Assembly: GCA_963970005.1 (NCBI GenBank)
Contig: CAXAMN010022917.1
Span: 573,131 to 637,130 of the forward strand
Source of the DNA: Durusdinium trenchii
Lineage: Eukaryota; Sar; Dinophyceae; Suessiales; Symbiodiniaceae
Length of the DNA stretch: 64,000 nt
Direction: 5' to 3'
Positions 11,401 to 21,909 of this stretch are shown here, piece by piece. Each line of letters opens with the position of its first letter. Position 1 is the first letter of the stretch. The notes under the pieces are model-generated. The model saw only the letters and a list, made by a program, of their open reading frames with translations. It was not told the origin of the DNA and did no database searches. Both the position numbers and the translations under genes were made by a program.

Positions 11401-12901
11401 AAGGGAGGACAACAACCCCCCAAATGGCTGGTTTAGGCGGGGTTCATAACAGGCATGGCCTACCAGGTGTTGGCAGCTCAAGTGGAAAAAAGGGAAGCCG
11501 ATCTTTTCAGCTGAGGGGTACGAGGTAGCCAGGTCGCCTATCTTCCTTTCCAGCTCCCCTCAGCTGCTTCAAGCTAGCAGCTGTCAGCATCCGGAAAGGC
11601 ACGAATTATGAACTTTGGGTACATCCCGCTATCACGTTTCAGTGGATGGCGTAGTTGCAGGCCTTTCTCCGTGAAGCTCTTTACAATCTTGTACGGACTG
11701 TGACGTGTTCCCTTACATTTGGACACACCGTACATGTGTGTCCTACACGTCCTGGAAGCGTCTTCCAAACCTGCCACAGGAAGTCACATCGATCCACACC
11801 TCTCGGTTTCCACCCTGTTTCAGGCTCGGTTTCCACCCGAAAGCGCCCGCCAGGTTTCGCCCGCTTCCCCGCCGTCTCTTGTCGCTTTCGTGCTAATTTG
11901 TGAAGCTTCACCTTGGCCTGCACAGTCGGCAGTGGGCTGTGGCACATATACTTGCTCCAAGGGCCAAGGCCCATATACTTGCTGCCCTTCTGAGAAAGCC
12001 AGGAGTTGTCATGCCTAATTGCACAACCAGCACAAATCCCAGTCCCAGCGAGTGCATTTTTGGGGGAGTTAGTGGCAGTTGTTCGATTTCAGGCAGCTGG
12101 TTCCTGTGGCAACGGGATCCGCTGGGGGAATGTAACATAAGGTTTGCACGGAAAATCCTCAGCCATTGCGATCATGCAGTCCTAGGCTTCAACATGAAGA
12201 GGGAGAGAGAGAGAGAGAGAGAGAGAGCGCCCCATCTACACAATGTCATGGAATCTTCACCTACATATTCATACATATGTCATACCTTCAAACAGTTTTC
12301 CAACATCACAAACCACATCCGGGCCTCTCCGAGTTCGCCGTCCCCTCTCCGCGCCTGTTCCAAGTCCCGACTCAGTTCGGCCTCTTCCGCCGCGGCCTGG
12401 CCGTTCCAAGCATCCCAGGACCCCCGGGACCGGGGGCTTCTATTGATAGTCCCGGTTGAGGGGTGTCATGGGGTGTCCATGAAAACCACCCCTATCCGGG
12501 TGCCCTGGTAGAGACTTACCCCCTTACCAGCATTGGGTTTGCCATCCAATCATCCAAACCGGGTGCTGGGCCCAGTGACCTGGGGCACTTCGACGCTCGA
12601 TGCGGCATCAGGCCATCGAACGGGTGTGCTGTTGGACCCCAATATCTAGTTAATTGCAAGAAAGAAACAACACACACAAGCACAGACACAAAAATCTTGG
12701 GGGGCTAGTGCCATCCACTCTGGCATCACTGTAGATGTCCACATCAGGCTGTTTTGAGCCACCAAATCCACCAAATCCGACTCCACCCCGGTGCGCCGCC
12801 TCACCACCCTGTCCGGCCCCGTCCTCCACTTCCAGTAGTTTCAGCTGACCCTCTTTGTCGATCCTGGCAGATCTCCCAGATCTGCGAATTCGCTCTCGCA
12901 A
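8456..12901 (-). CDS. Unrecognised multi-exon protein with VVPEA repeat and two NFKF-GYPPPP motifs
   Basis: Exon candidates in coding order: 12901-12719 (Arg-rich start, then GGVGFGGFGG), about 12436-12305 (Glu/Arg helix), 11917-11800 (basic), 10832-10747 (helical, ends at GTAAAC), about 10495-10430 (ILDALPEEDLVLLEVQAD), 10144-9988 and 9468-8456. The 9988 to 9468 junction is phase-exact. Other joins are not all resolved, so this could be more than one gene. The last exon has about ten VVPEA units, a KKRKKK basic patch that could be a nuclear signal, two copies of NFKF..GYPPPP and an Ala/Pro-rich tail, ending at TGA 8456. The frame shifts by one base at a run of seven A (9146-9152). I do not recognise the family. 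A nuclear or RNA-related role is only a guess from composition. Confidence 0.5.
9146..9152 (-). other. A7 run where the reading frame changes
   Basis: On the minus strand the coding frame that carries the VVPEA repeat runs to GCC AAA AAA A and stops 12 codons later. The frame that carries the rest of the protein resumes as AAA CGA AAG AAG. Removing one A fuses them exactly. This is either a homopolymer error, a pseudogene lesion or +1 frameshifting. Confidence 0.6.
9191..9330 (-). repeat. 15-bp coding minisatellite (VVPEA)
   Basis: About nine units of AGGCACCACTGCTTC (plus strand), each encoding Val-Val-Pro-Glu-Ala on the minus strand. Variation is limited to single bases (Ala/Glu/Lys at position 5), which suggests recent expansion. 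Confidence 0.8.
12198..12228. repeat. GA microsatellite
   Basis: Uninterrupted GA dinucleotides after GAAGAGG. It lies in a probable intron of the 8.5-12.9 kb minus-strand gene. Confidence 0.8.
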
Positions 12902-15795
12902 CTCACAACACCAATGTGAGAGTTGTCAATCGCTTGACAAAATGGGCCACACCGACTGCTGCCCGGCCAAAAACAAGATTTGAAGGCTTGGTGGAAAAGG
13001 CCCAGGTTGTGGGGACAACTCAAGGTTTGCATCCTTTCATGGCATGGTGCCAGCAATCCAATTGGTTTGCTCACATATCAGGCACACAAAGGAACCTGCG
13101 CCACTGCATGTCCTAAAACAAACCCCAAACTCGAATGATCTAAGTCCCTGAGTCACCCACCAGCCTGTGATATTCTGCATTCGTCGGCATCCCGACAAGG
13201 AAGCCCTATCCTATACCATGTTGTTTGGCACCGGTCTACAGTCGTCGGTCGGACTGCCCACCGTCCTCGTTCGTTCAGCTTGTGCCACGGCCTGGCAGGG
13301 TTTCACAGGCTTAGAAGCACACACTTCGTTGCTTGAATCTGCTTTAAGAAAAAACAACTCCGTCTCAAAGAGGAGTTCTTGATCTTGTTGTAATTTTTTA
13401 CGGTTCGTTCCTAATTGGGGAGGGTGAGTCTCCATGTGCCTCCCGCAAAGGTCTTTTATCCCATTGTCACTGGACTCTTCCGGTGCAACTGGGTCAAAAT
13501 CTCTGCAGAGTTCTCAGTAGTAGGATGCTTCCAAGACTTAGCAAACACCTTTATAATCATCTATATAGATATACAGTACAGAGTTCTCATAACCCCCTCG
13601 TGTTTCCAAGACCTGAAGTTCTTGGTGATGTTTCATGACTTTTGCCCTAGACCTGCACATATGTTTGGTGGGATGGCTGACAAAATCAATACTGAACCCA
13701 CAACTTCAGCTTGAATGCCTGCGGCCCAAAGTTGTTAGTCTCCCCCCCAAATCCCCCGTTATATAAAGTAAAAACACACGCACAGACATTTCAAGAGAAA
13801 CAATCGTTTCTGTCATTGGCTTCAGCAAACGAAACACAAAGAATGGCCACACCTTCTTGAGGTCGGACGTCAGCTTCTGCGCCTCAAAATCGGGGCGGTC
13901 AGCCCCCCACGTCGACTCAGCTGGAGACGCCGGCGTGAGGTGTGCCGACGTTGAGAAAAGCCACGAAGAGACGAAAGGTCCTGAGATGGAAGTCTTGTCC
14001 AGGTCATAACATGCCTAAGGAGACCTGTTGGAGGGTGCTGGTACTTAATTTGCCCTTCTACTGATTCTACTGTCTCTTGTACCTATTTTTCCCCTACTAT
14101 CGATGGTACAAAACACCGGATCAAAAAGAGTCACCAATCACACCATCACCCTTTTTGTTTCACCTGTGGAAAGCGTGAGGCTCTCCACATGGACCGGTGT
14201 TTTGGTTGCGAAGCGATGGACTTGCAATCATGCAAGGTAGGGCAGTACGGGAAAGGCCCAGACCCAGGCTAAAGGAGGAACCATGAGGAACCAAGAAGTT
14301 GCAAAGGACCAGAATCTCAAACAGCCTGTGCCTGATTACATCGTAGTTTGCTCATCCGGAAGCAGAGGCGACCTCTGGACAATCCAAAACCCATCTGGAC
14401 TTGTGGAACTTCCATCCCTCAATACCTCGCAAAATGTTGTGGATGTCCTTGTAGTTCCTTATCCTCTTCCAATTGGAATATGAATATCCACCAACCTTGG
14501 CTATAGCGGCCTGAAGTACTCACCAGCCAAATCATCTACAGCTCCGAACATCGGATCGCCCGAATGTCGCAAGCCCTCACGTGCTACATGAGTCTGGTCG
14601 TCCATCGCGGCCGGAAGGCTCCAACCACTATTGATTTGATTTACGTATCATAGCCTTTACCGAATCAACCATTCCTTTGCTGGGGATTTTGGACTGCAAC
14701 ACCAGGTCAACCTTTTTCGGTCTTGGAAGGCCAGGGATGTGATTCTATGCTACAGTCATTGGATCCAAAGAGAGGCCACCCACTCCGCGGAACCCGCCGG
14801 CCGTGCGATTTGCACTCTGAGTGCCAATACTCGCAAACCACTGCTCTCAGCTCCTAGACCACTGCGCTGTCTGTGGATCTGTGGTCTGTGGTAGACCTTT
14901 CAATGGGGCTAGGCAATTAACAATAGTGAACACCAATGATCATCAGAAATGAAATGGTTGCCTTGCAGGAAGTGCAAATTTGACTCAGCAGGCCCCTAGC
15001 GATTGATGCTTAATTCAAGTTCAGCTACAGGAAATTACAGGGAAAAGAAGGCTTAGCACAGTTGCTGTTGCATTTCCTCTTACACACAGTGAAATGATGA
15101 GCCAATCATCAGTCTAAGATTACCTTGGCCGCCTTGGCCATTGCTTCCTTTAGGCAACATAGCTTCCCTTGAAGCTAGCCACCTCTCCACACCTCTCCAC
15201 CAAATACACAGAGTTGCGGCTTCTTTCGTCACAGGAAGCCACACATCTCCACACCATGGACCACCGCCAAAGACATTCTGCAAATTTCTCACAGCTTTGA
15301 GACTGGACATGTGCCATCGTCCACCAATCTACTGATGACCTTCTCGGAGGGACATTCATCCATATACAAATATATACATATATATATAAGATACAATATA
15401 GTATAATATATATATATCATGTCCACTATCATGTCCATTAGGCTAAATCCATGTGCTGTTCGGCCTGTGAGTTCATAGGGTTGATTGACCTCTCTTGCTC
15501 CCGACTGGACCCTCTTCAAGTCACCAGGCGGCGCCGGCCGCCCCGCCTCGGTCGAGGACGTGTGCCGAGCTCGGCCCCCACATCGCCTGACGCGGCGAGG
15601 CGCTCGCGGTGCCCGGTCGCGTCCGAGCGGTGCCAGGGTCTGAGTTCGGAACATCTTCGAAGATGATGAGTTTTTGGATGAGTTGGGAGTGCCAAATCAG
15701 GCTGGATGTGCGATGTCGCATCCAACCTCAAGCTTCAAGGAACGCGAACAGCGCTCCCTAGAATTCGCTGCATGGGTCACATATGCTAACATATG
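12902..15795. other. Stretch without a supported gene
   Basis: No exon with both coding character and splice sites. A GC-rich block at about 15530-15660 is open in several frames on both strands, and its minus frame has GC-rich third positions; it could be an exon but I cannot name or bound it. A one-sided copy of the CAGCACCCTCCAA element lies at 14018-14043, and an AT-rich tract at 15367-15418. Confidence 0.4.
14018..14043 (+). repeat. One-sided remnant of MITE-like family C
   Basis: GGAGACCTGTTGGAGGGTGC followed by TGGTAC matches the terminal repeat of the elements at 15796-15880 and 54576-54664. No partner arm was seen within 150 bp. Confidence 0.45.
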
Positions 15796-15880
15796 CCAGC
15801 ACCCTCCAACACATTCACCAATGGAAACCTTTTTGGGGCCTGAATGGGCCTGACAAAGGAGACGTTTTGGAGGGTGCTGG
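15796..15880. mobile_element. MITE-like palindromic element, family C (85 bp)
   Basis: Starts CCAGCACCCTCCAA and ends TTGGAGGGTGCTGG, perfect 14-bp terminal inverted repeats with partial pairing further in. It has no coding capacity. A related copy is at 54576-54664 and a half copy at 14018-14043. Confidence 0.6.
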
Positions 15881-16124
15881 TGGTACACCCTGAACCGGTG
15901 ATGAGACGAAACCTGTGGCCATTGGTTTCGCGCAGAATCTGGCGTGAATCTGATGTTGCCCCAACGGTTGCCCCATGGGTTGCCCCATGTTGCTGCGAAA
16001 CAATCAAGACTGGGAATGTGCGGAATGTGTACATTTGCAACGGCTCGGGACCCTTTCATGTGACAAAACACACCACGGAACATGGTCAAACCTTGCTTCT
16101 GAGCCAACGGCCACCTGCGACCAG

Positions 16125-16391
16125 CTAGGCATCGCAGCTGGAGGTGGAGGCAAGCACAATTGTTTTACGCATCCTTGCACAAACGCAGCATCCGCAAGCA
16201 GTATTCGAACCTGGGCGGACAAATTGCGCCATGTTCTTCCGAAATCTTGCAAACCATCCGACGGCTGGATTCAGTGCGCAAATCAGATCGCCCTCCGGTA
16301 TGTCCAAGGAAACGGGGTCTACGTCAATCATGGTCCTGGAGCACTGAAACTCTTGGACGTTTGGCGACTTGGTTGAAGGGACGTTGCTCAT
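16125..16391 (-). CDS. Possible exon or small protein, 88 codons, Cys-containing
   Basis: An open minus-strand frame starting MSNVPSTKSPNVQEF and including GDLICALNPAVGWFARFRKNM and a CGCCVC stretch. Third positions are moderately GC-rich. The plus strand is also open here, so the strand call rests mainly on the direction of the neighbouring genes. Not recognised. Confidence 0.25.
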   Translation of the reverse strand: MSNVPSTKSPNVQEFQCSRTMIDVDPVSLDIPEGDLICALNPAVGWFARFRKNMAQFVRPGSNTACGCCVCARMRKTIVLASTSSCDA

Positions 16392-16672
16392 TGTCTGGAC
16401 CCATCAAGGACCAAGGAACACGGGCCGCACTTCTTCTTCTCGTCCAGGGTTTTGATCAGGATGATTCTCTCGAACCAGTCCTGGTTCGTGTGCTTGTCAT
16501 GCATCGTGAGCCCAATACGACGCAGTTCCGTCACATGTCACACTCTCCAGGCAACTCAAGCCGCCAGCTTTTGGCACGGAACATATAAGAACTTTCCCAG
16601 CTTCATCAGACTTCCAGTTGTATACCTTCAAGGCAACGTATCTGATTATCTCACAGTGACACCAAAGAAGCA

Positions 16673-16707
16673 CCTTCTCTCCCTCTCTCTCTCTCTCTTT
16701 CTCTTCC
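16673..16707. repeat. CT microsatellite
   Basis: Mainly CT dinucleotides (CTCTCCCTCTCTCT...). Simple repeat. Confidence 0.75.
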
Positions 16708-16909
16708 AAATAGATATTTCATATTTATAACATTTACTGATGCATTAGCACTTCTTCGTCAATTTGTTCGTCACTAGGCGAGCCCGAATCATGTCAGTCT
16801 TCTGTGACGAGAGGCGCATGAGGAGCTTCTTTCGCCCATGGGACTCCTCGCAGTGGTCCTCCGCTGAAAGGCGAGCCGCCAAACAGGGGAATGCATAGAG
16901 CCACAACAG

Positions 16910-16970
16910 AGCAAGGACGCTATGAACGGGGCTCCTGGCCTTACTACTAGGAGCAAGGACGCTAGTATGT
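16910..16970 (+). repeat. Dispersed AGCAAGGACGCTA motif, two copies
   Basis: AGCAAGGACGCTATGAACGG and GAGCAAGGACGCTAGTATG flank CTCCTGGCCTTACTACTAG. The same arrangement occurs at 45231-45302, with CTCCTGGCTTTACTACTAAG between the two motifs. Confidence 0.6.
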
Positions 16971-17991
16971 TATGGGTGGTGCCGACTTCGCCTCGACTTC
17001 ACCTCGACTTCTCGTCGTGTTGTGTGGTCTGAGATGGTCGTTTGTGCAGGCTACGGATGCGACGATGGTAGCCTGAGGGAGCTGTGATAGTCGATGGTGT
17101 GCGAAGACAGTGGACCTGACAAACAAGGAACATCCATGGCAGCCATCCCCAGCAGATTCGGTTTCGACCTTCTTGGAAGGGGCAGATACCGGAATGAAAG
17201 AACCGATCACATCCGATCACCCCAAATGCACAGCGACTCCATCTCGGCCAACGACGTGACTTTAGTCGACCAGCTCAAAACATCCATGGCTCTGATGTTC
17301 CAACCACCAAATGCTTTGATGAATCCTTATCCCAAATGGATGGATCGGAGGAGCGGATTTTTCCCTGATATCGCGCCATATCGCGCCTGTGCACATCTGT
17401 GCGCCCCACCACCAAGTCGGCCCACACATGCGGGAGCCTACAAGTCGGAAGGCTCTGATGCGAGCAGCTCCCCCTTGAACGCCAAGCTGCTGCTCGCATG
17501 AGTTCCTTCTGAATATCGCGGATGCGCAGGGTCGCCACCATATCTCCAGAGACATACCTCATGCAGGATGTAAACTTAAAATTCCAACAGGTGTGAGGCT
17601 GTGCACAACGTGGCCACAAGTGTAATACTGCGTCTCTTCATGTTTCAGTCATCAGCGTGCCCACAGTCGACAGGGCTAATGATCAAAGTCACCGGTGTCT
17701 GCATAGCTGGGTTCAGGAGGTATGATTCGTGCAGACCACTGAAAAGGCACATAATTACTGGCATGAGGGCTTATCAGGTCCAATCGCTGGGGTTGCTTGC
17801 AGCAGCATGACTGGATGAGCGAAAAAGGGAAGCAAGCAGCGTCCCGTGCTTGCAACACCATCCACGAGCTGTCCAGATGTCCCGGCCTTGCAATTCTGCC
17901 CGTGATGGGTGCTGGAAAAATCTGGGGGTTCGTGCCTAGCAGTGAAACATCGTGAGACCTACCATGCCAGCCCTTCGTCATCCCACCCCAT

Positions 17992-18136
17992 TCAAGAGAG
18001 TCCCAGCAGCTCCAGTTGATCGCTCACGCTGCCCAGCTCATCGTCCTTACGATCCATCTCGATCCCGAAGTAAAACGTATCTTCGTGAACAACGCGAAAC
18101 ACGTTCACCGGCAAAACCATGTAGTTTGTAGATACC
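17992..18136 (-). CDS. Terminal exon of an unrecognised gene
   Basis: After an acceptor CGCCAG, 47 codons run to TGA at 17992: V-S-T-N-Y-M-V-L-P-V-N-V-F-R-V-V, then HEDTFYFGIEMDRKDDELG and a Ser/Leu-rich end. The composition is protein-like, with charged and hydrophobic residues alternating, and third positions are GC-rich. Upstream exons between 18.2 and 19.3 kb could not be fixed. Not recognised. Confidence 0.45.
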
Positions 18137-18424
18137 CTGGCGTTCTCTATCATCAATGTCTTCCATCAACGGCCTCCAGTTCCCAGCTTCTATCCATTCA
18201 AAAGTGAGCATCACTGGCGCGGTCTCCACAATTGACAAAAGGAAACCTGAACCTGGTTCAAAGGTCCTCACGGAAGTCTTCATCGTCATCATGCACGTGG
18301 GCACCTGAAGTTGGCACAGGAGCAAAAGCTGGCTTTGTGGGAGAAAAACAACGCTTGGGCGTGAATTCCGTCCCTGGAATCGCAGTGGAAAACCACCTGT
18401 TAGGTATTCGGAAAAAAGGTCATC

Positions 18425-18475
18425 CGTTTGGGGCCAGGCCATCCACTTCGATGATGATGGAGTGTACCCGTGTAC
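18425..18475 (+). repeat. Copy of the GGGGCCAGGCCATCCAC cassette
   Basis: GGGGCCAGGCCATCCACTTC followed by a GATGATGATGGAGTGT tail. It resembles 22434-22482 (same strand) and 38170-38218 (opposite strand). See the finding on this cassette. Confidence 0.5.
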
Positions 18476-19362
18476 CCTGAGGAAACCAAACATGGTCAAA
18501 CCCTACAGCCGGCTTGCACTTTTGCTGTGTGACCAGGGCGGGACCGGTCAGCGATGCGGTAGAAAAGCGTAATAGGCACGTCATGGAACACGGTGAGCGG
18601 CTATGGATCCTATGGCCCCCCAACGGAAGCCAAACAAAGAGCCGAAGCCACATGTGGAGTCAGCAAATTCAGATTCAATCATTGGAAGAGTTGCGCCCAC
18701 CCGGACCCGCCCATCCAAACAAGTCTGCGTCAAACCTCAGGAGTCCTTTTCCAGTTTGGGGCCATTGAGGGAGCCTTACAGTACTCCAACTGGTTCTCAA
18801 TTCTGGAGCGGCGTCCTCAACAGGACACGCCAAAATGTCGTAGATTCCACAACCACATATAACTGCAGGATGGCTGAAGTGTTGCCAATCACATGCCGCC
18901 GAAGCACATCAAGAATAACATCTGCCAACCTTGAACTACAGCAACTCCTAAAGCCTAGGGGTAGTGCAAAGTACTGCAAACTCGATGTTTTTGCACGTCA
19001 CTACACAAATCTTCTGAAACTTCTGCCACCAATGATCCAACAAAAGCCCACCAGCAGGGAGGAGTGGGGGCCCCACCCTCCTCCCGCCTACCGCACGTGG
19101 ATCCTTTGGAAGAAAGAAGTCACCTTGGTGGCAAAGTCTCGTGATGGGATGCAAACCTGCTTGAGAGGGAGCTTTGACGATGTGGTGCGTGGTTCCTGAA
19201 AATCATCAGGCCTTCTCATATTTTACTAGACTTAGACCCTCTAAGTAACTCCTCGAAAGGCAACTTTGTATTGCAGCATGTTTTTGAACACCCTTCTTCA
19301 AACTGAGTGACCCTCACCAAGCAAGGCACCATTTCAAGAACAAAAAACTTCCGAGGGCCTGG

Positions 19363-19537
19363 TCAATCGTCCCAAACACCGATCTGAAGCGCTGCCGACG
19401 CGCTGCCGAGGTCTGGATCGAAGAGTGCCATGGCGTCTCTCAAGGTCTCAGCCGCGGAGATCAGCAGGACCTGCGACCGTTCGGAGTGTCCTGCCGGTGG
19501 TGGTTGAAAACGACCATACACCCGCGGGAATTGTTCG
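19363..19537 (-). CDS. Terminal exon of an unrecognised gene
   Basis: Acceptor CGCACAG, then 57 codons and TGA at 19363. The text includes E-Q-F-P-R-V-Y-G-R-F, then QVLLISAAETLRDAMALFDP and a G-S-A-S-A-A-L-Q-I-G-V-W-D-D end, with strongly GC-biased third positions. It may end the gene with exons at 21.9-24.7 kb, but no junction proves this. Not recognised. Confidence 0.5.
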
Positions 19538-19817
19538 CTGTGCGGGGTTCGGGGGGAAAGGAACCACCCGTGCCAGACCAATTTATATGTATGTTTGATT
19601 TGAAGACGCCACGTCCGAACGTTGGTTTTGTATGGTGTTGTATAGACGTGTGGCCGGTAAAGGTGGGCTATGGGTTGCCTAGATACTGGCTGGGGAGAAG
19701 AAATTCACTTTGAGGACCGGGCTTCCGCCAAAAGCGAAGTGCCTCAGCTTGAGGAGTTGCCGTTCAGCGAACGCCCGCTCACGCGGGGTAGCAGGAGATA
19801 GTTCTCAAACACGACTA

Positions 19818-19894
19818 ATGGGACTGCCATATATGCCGCCCCATTGACCCCTCAAACCACCCCAATGTAGGCATATCATATATGGCAGTCCCAT
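19818..19894. mobile_element. MITE-like palindromic element, family B (77 bp)
   Basis: Left end ATGGGACTGCCATATATGCC; the right end is its reverse complement with a 5-bp insertion. The core has CCCCTCAAACCACCCCAATG. A diverged part copy is at 49193-49245. Non-coding. Confidence 0.6.
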
Positions 19895-20096
19895 GGAGTG
19901 TCTGGGGTTAGAAGTCACTAAGAGGTCCGATATGAATGGAGAAGGCGAGGAGAAGTGCGAAGCCCAGATTGACCAGAAGAAACGAGAAGTGAAACGAGCA
20001 CGTCTCTGTCCAACGCCCCTTGGCCAGCAACGAGTCCTGCTGCAGTTTCTTGGTGAATCTCCCAAAGGTGTGGGTATGTATATAGAGAGAGAGAGA

Positions 20097-20131
20097 GCTA
20101 GTAGCAAGAAGCTAGTCTTGCGACTAGTAGT
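20097..20131 (+). repeat. Short copy of the GCTAGTAGCAAGAAGCTAG motif
   Basis: GCTAGTAGCAAGAAGCTAG followed by CGACTAGTAG. It belongs to the dispersed CTACTAG / AACAAGAAGCTA family. Confidence 0.45.
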
Positions 20132-20514
20132 AATGTTTGGTTGATGGTTGTTCTCTTAGATCTCTCATCTTGCAATTTCCGACTTCATCCCACCCAGCAC
20201 GTCAGCCTCTGCACGTTCGCGATGTGGATACCTTTGAGGCTTGGATTTCTTTGAGGTGCCAGTGAGTAGAGCTTGACATATCTGTGGTTGGATGGAGGCA
20301 GCCTTGCAGTATACAACAGCTGTCAAAAGCCTACGCAAACATACACTTTCACTGAAACTGCTAATATGTAGACTTAGACTCTTGATATCTCTTGATTAAT
20401 CCGCCGGCCTGCCGGCGTGTTTTGTGGATTGTCTTGGTTAGTATAGTTTGTCTTGGCTTCAGCTTAAGGTTTGTCTCTCCGCGCGGATTTTTCGACAGCC
20501 TGACGCCCCCCCCC

Positions 20515-20776
20515 ACTTTTAGTAAAGAAAATCAAATTTTCAACTCAATTTTATTCTCTTAATGTTGAGGTGCTCGTACTTTTAATAAAGAACATCATCT
20601 TCCCAACTCATTTTTCTTCTTTTAATGTTGAGGTGCTCGTACTTTTAATAAAGAAAATCATCTTCCCAACTCATTTTTCTTCTTTTAATGTTGAGGTGCT
20701 CGTACTTTTAGTAATGAAAATNNNNNNNNNNCATCTTCCCAACTCATTTTTCGTCTTTTAATGTTGAGGCGCTCCT
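20515..20776. repeat. 63-bp tandem satellite, four units, containing a scaffold gap
   Basis: Units start at 20515, 20578, 20641 and 20704. The 63-bp period is exact, with ACTTTTAATAAAGAA at the start and TTAATGTTGAGGTGCTCGT at the end. Units 2 and 3 differ by one base or two. The fourth unit is split by 10 N. Confidence 0.9.
20722..20731. other. Assembly gap (10 N) inside the 63-bp satellite
   Basis: Bases on the two sides (GAAAAT and CATCTTCCC) join without loss when compared with units 2 and 3. The gap therefore stands for an unknown whole number of 63-bp units, possibly none. Confidence 0.9.
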
Positions 20777-20893
20777 ACCCCCCTCTCGCCTTGTCTTGTC
20801 TTGTCGCCTTGTCTCGTCTCTTGTCTTCGCTTCTCTTCTCTTTTCGTTCTCGTTCTCCTTCTCTTCTCTTCCCCCTCTTCGTCTTTTTCAAGC
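20777..20893. repeat. Polypyrimidine tract
   Basis: Almost only C and T on the plus strand (CTTGTCTTGTCGCCTTGTC, then CTTCTC/TTTTCGTTCTC words). It directly follows the satellite. No coding function is claimed. Confidence 0.7.
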
Positions 20894-21026
20894 AGGCCAT
20901 GCATTGGCGCACAGTCGCGCGTGTAGAAAAACGTATAAAAACCTTGGTTTTTTCCACGCGTTTTGCGGGAACTCGCTGCCAATTGGGTTCTATATCGCTT
21001 ACACTGTCACGGCGTTATTCTAGGAA

Positions 21027-21345
21027 ATGGCTCTTACACGACTTCGTTCTGACACCGCAACCTGTGCACCTTCCAAGTCATGTCGCGCACAAGCCCCTTG
21101 CAATCATTTCCTCGCTACTTTTTTTTCGCTTACATGTCGCTTTTGCAGAAGCTCTGTGTTACACACGCGCTCTCTGCAAGTACTGTTCGCTGCCCACTCG
21201 CTTTTACACCAGCGCAGCTTTTGTTTTTGGCCAGTTGCTCTCCACTTACATGGCTCTTACACTACTTCGTTTTGACGCCGCACCTCATTGACACAAACAT
21301 CTCCAGCCAGCATGCATGTTCCAAGTCATGTCGCGCACAAACCCC
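21027..21345 (+). repeat. Imperfect direct repeat, about 75 bp duplicated at 223-248 bp spacing
   Basis: ATGGCTCTTACAC(G/T)ACTTCGTT occurs at 21027 and 21250; TTCCAAGTCATGTCGCGCAC occurs at 21071 and 21319. The second copy has about 25 extra bases between the two blocks. Confidence 0.75.
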
Positions 21346-21909
21346 TTGTTTTCACGCACTTTGATATCGTACACTCTGTTAGCTAACCTTTGCATAACCT
21401 GCACACAAAAAAAAACACAATAGCTACACACAGCTACACACGCCCGGGCCATGGCGACCAGCCGTGCGGGCTCGAGCTGATGGCCGGCGGCATGCCGAAG
21501 GCTGTAAATAACCCTCTTCATATGGTGTTTCCATTCAAATGAGGGAGGTTATTAATCAAGAGCCTGCAGCCTAGAAGCGTTTGTTGCCATAGCAAAGGCC
21601 AAGTGAATCCGTGGGCCCTGGTTGGGAGGGTAGCTTCGAAGTCATTTAGCCAAATGGTACACAATGAACAAACACCCCGGACCATGCGGCATACGTGTGC
21701 CGACTGAGCGTTGAACACACAATGCCAGCCACCCAAACTTCGGGTTGAGATACCTAGATCGAGGGTATAGGTGACACCCCCCACCAGTTACAGTTACTGT
21801 TACAGTTTTGTGTTTCTCACAGGTTGAAGCAGACCTGAAGAACACTCAGATGATCTCCCAGTTACAGCTAGTGTTTACATGGGTGTTGACCGTGTTGACC
21901 CTCCAACAC

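Noticed and set aside
15530..15660. GC-rich block open in several frames
   Set aside because: High GC alone keeps frames open; no recognisable product and uncertain strand.
16160..16260. B-box-like GGTTCGAATAC on the minus strand, possible tRNA
   Set aside because: No T-stem pairing, acceptor stem or anticodon arm can be drawn.
18603..19199. Plus-strand open frame of 198 codons
   Set aside because: Composition looks random, no family or splice context, and it lies against the direction of the cluster.
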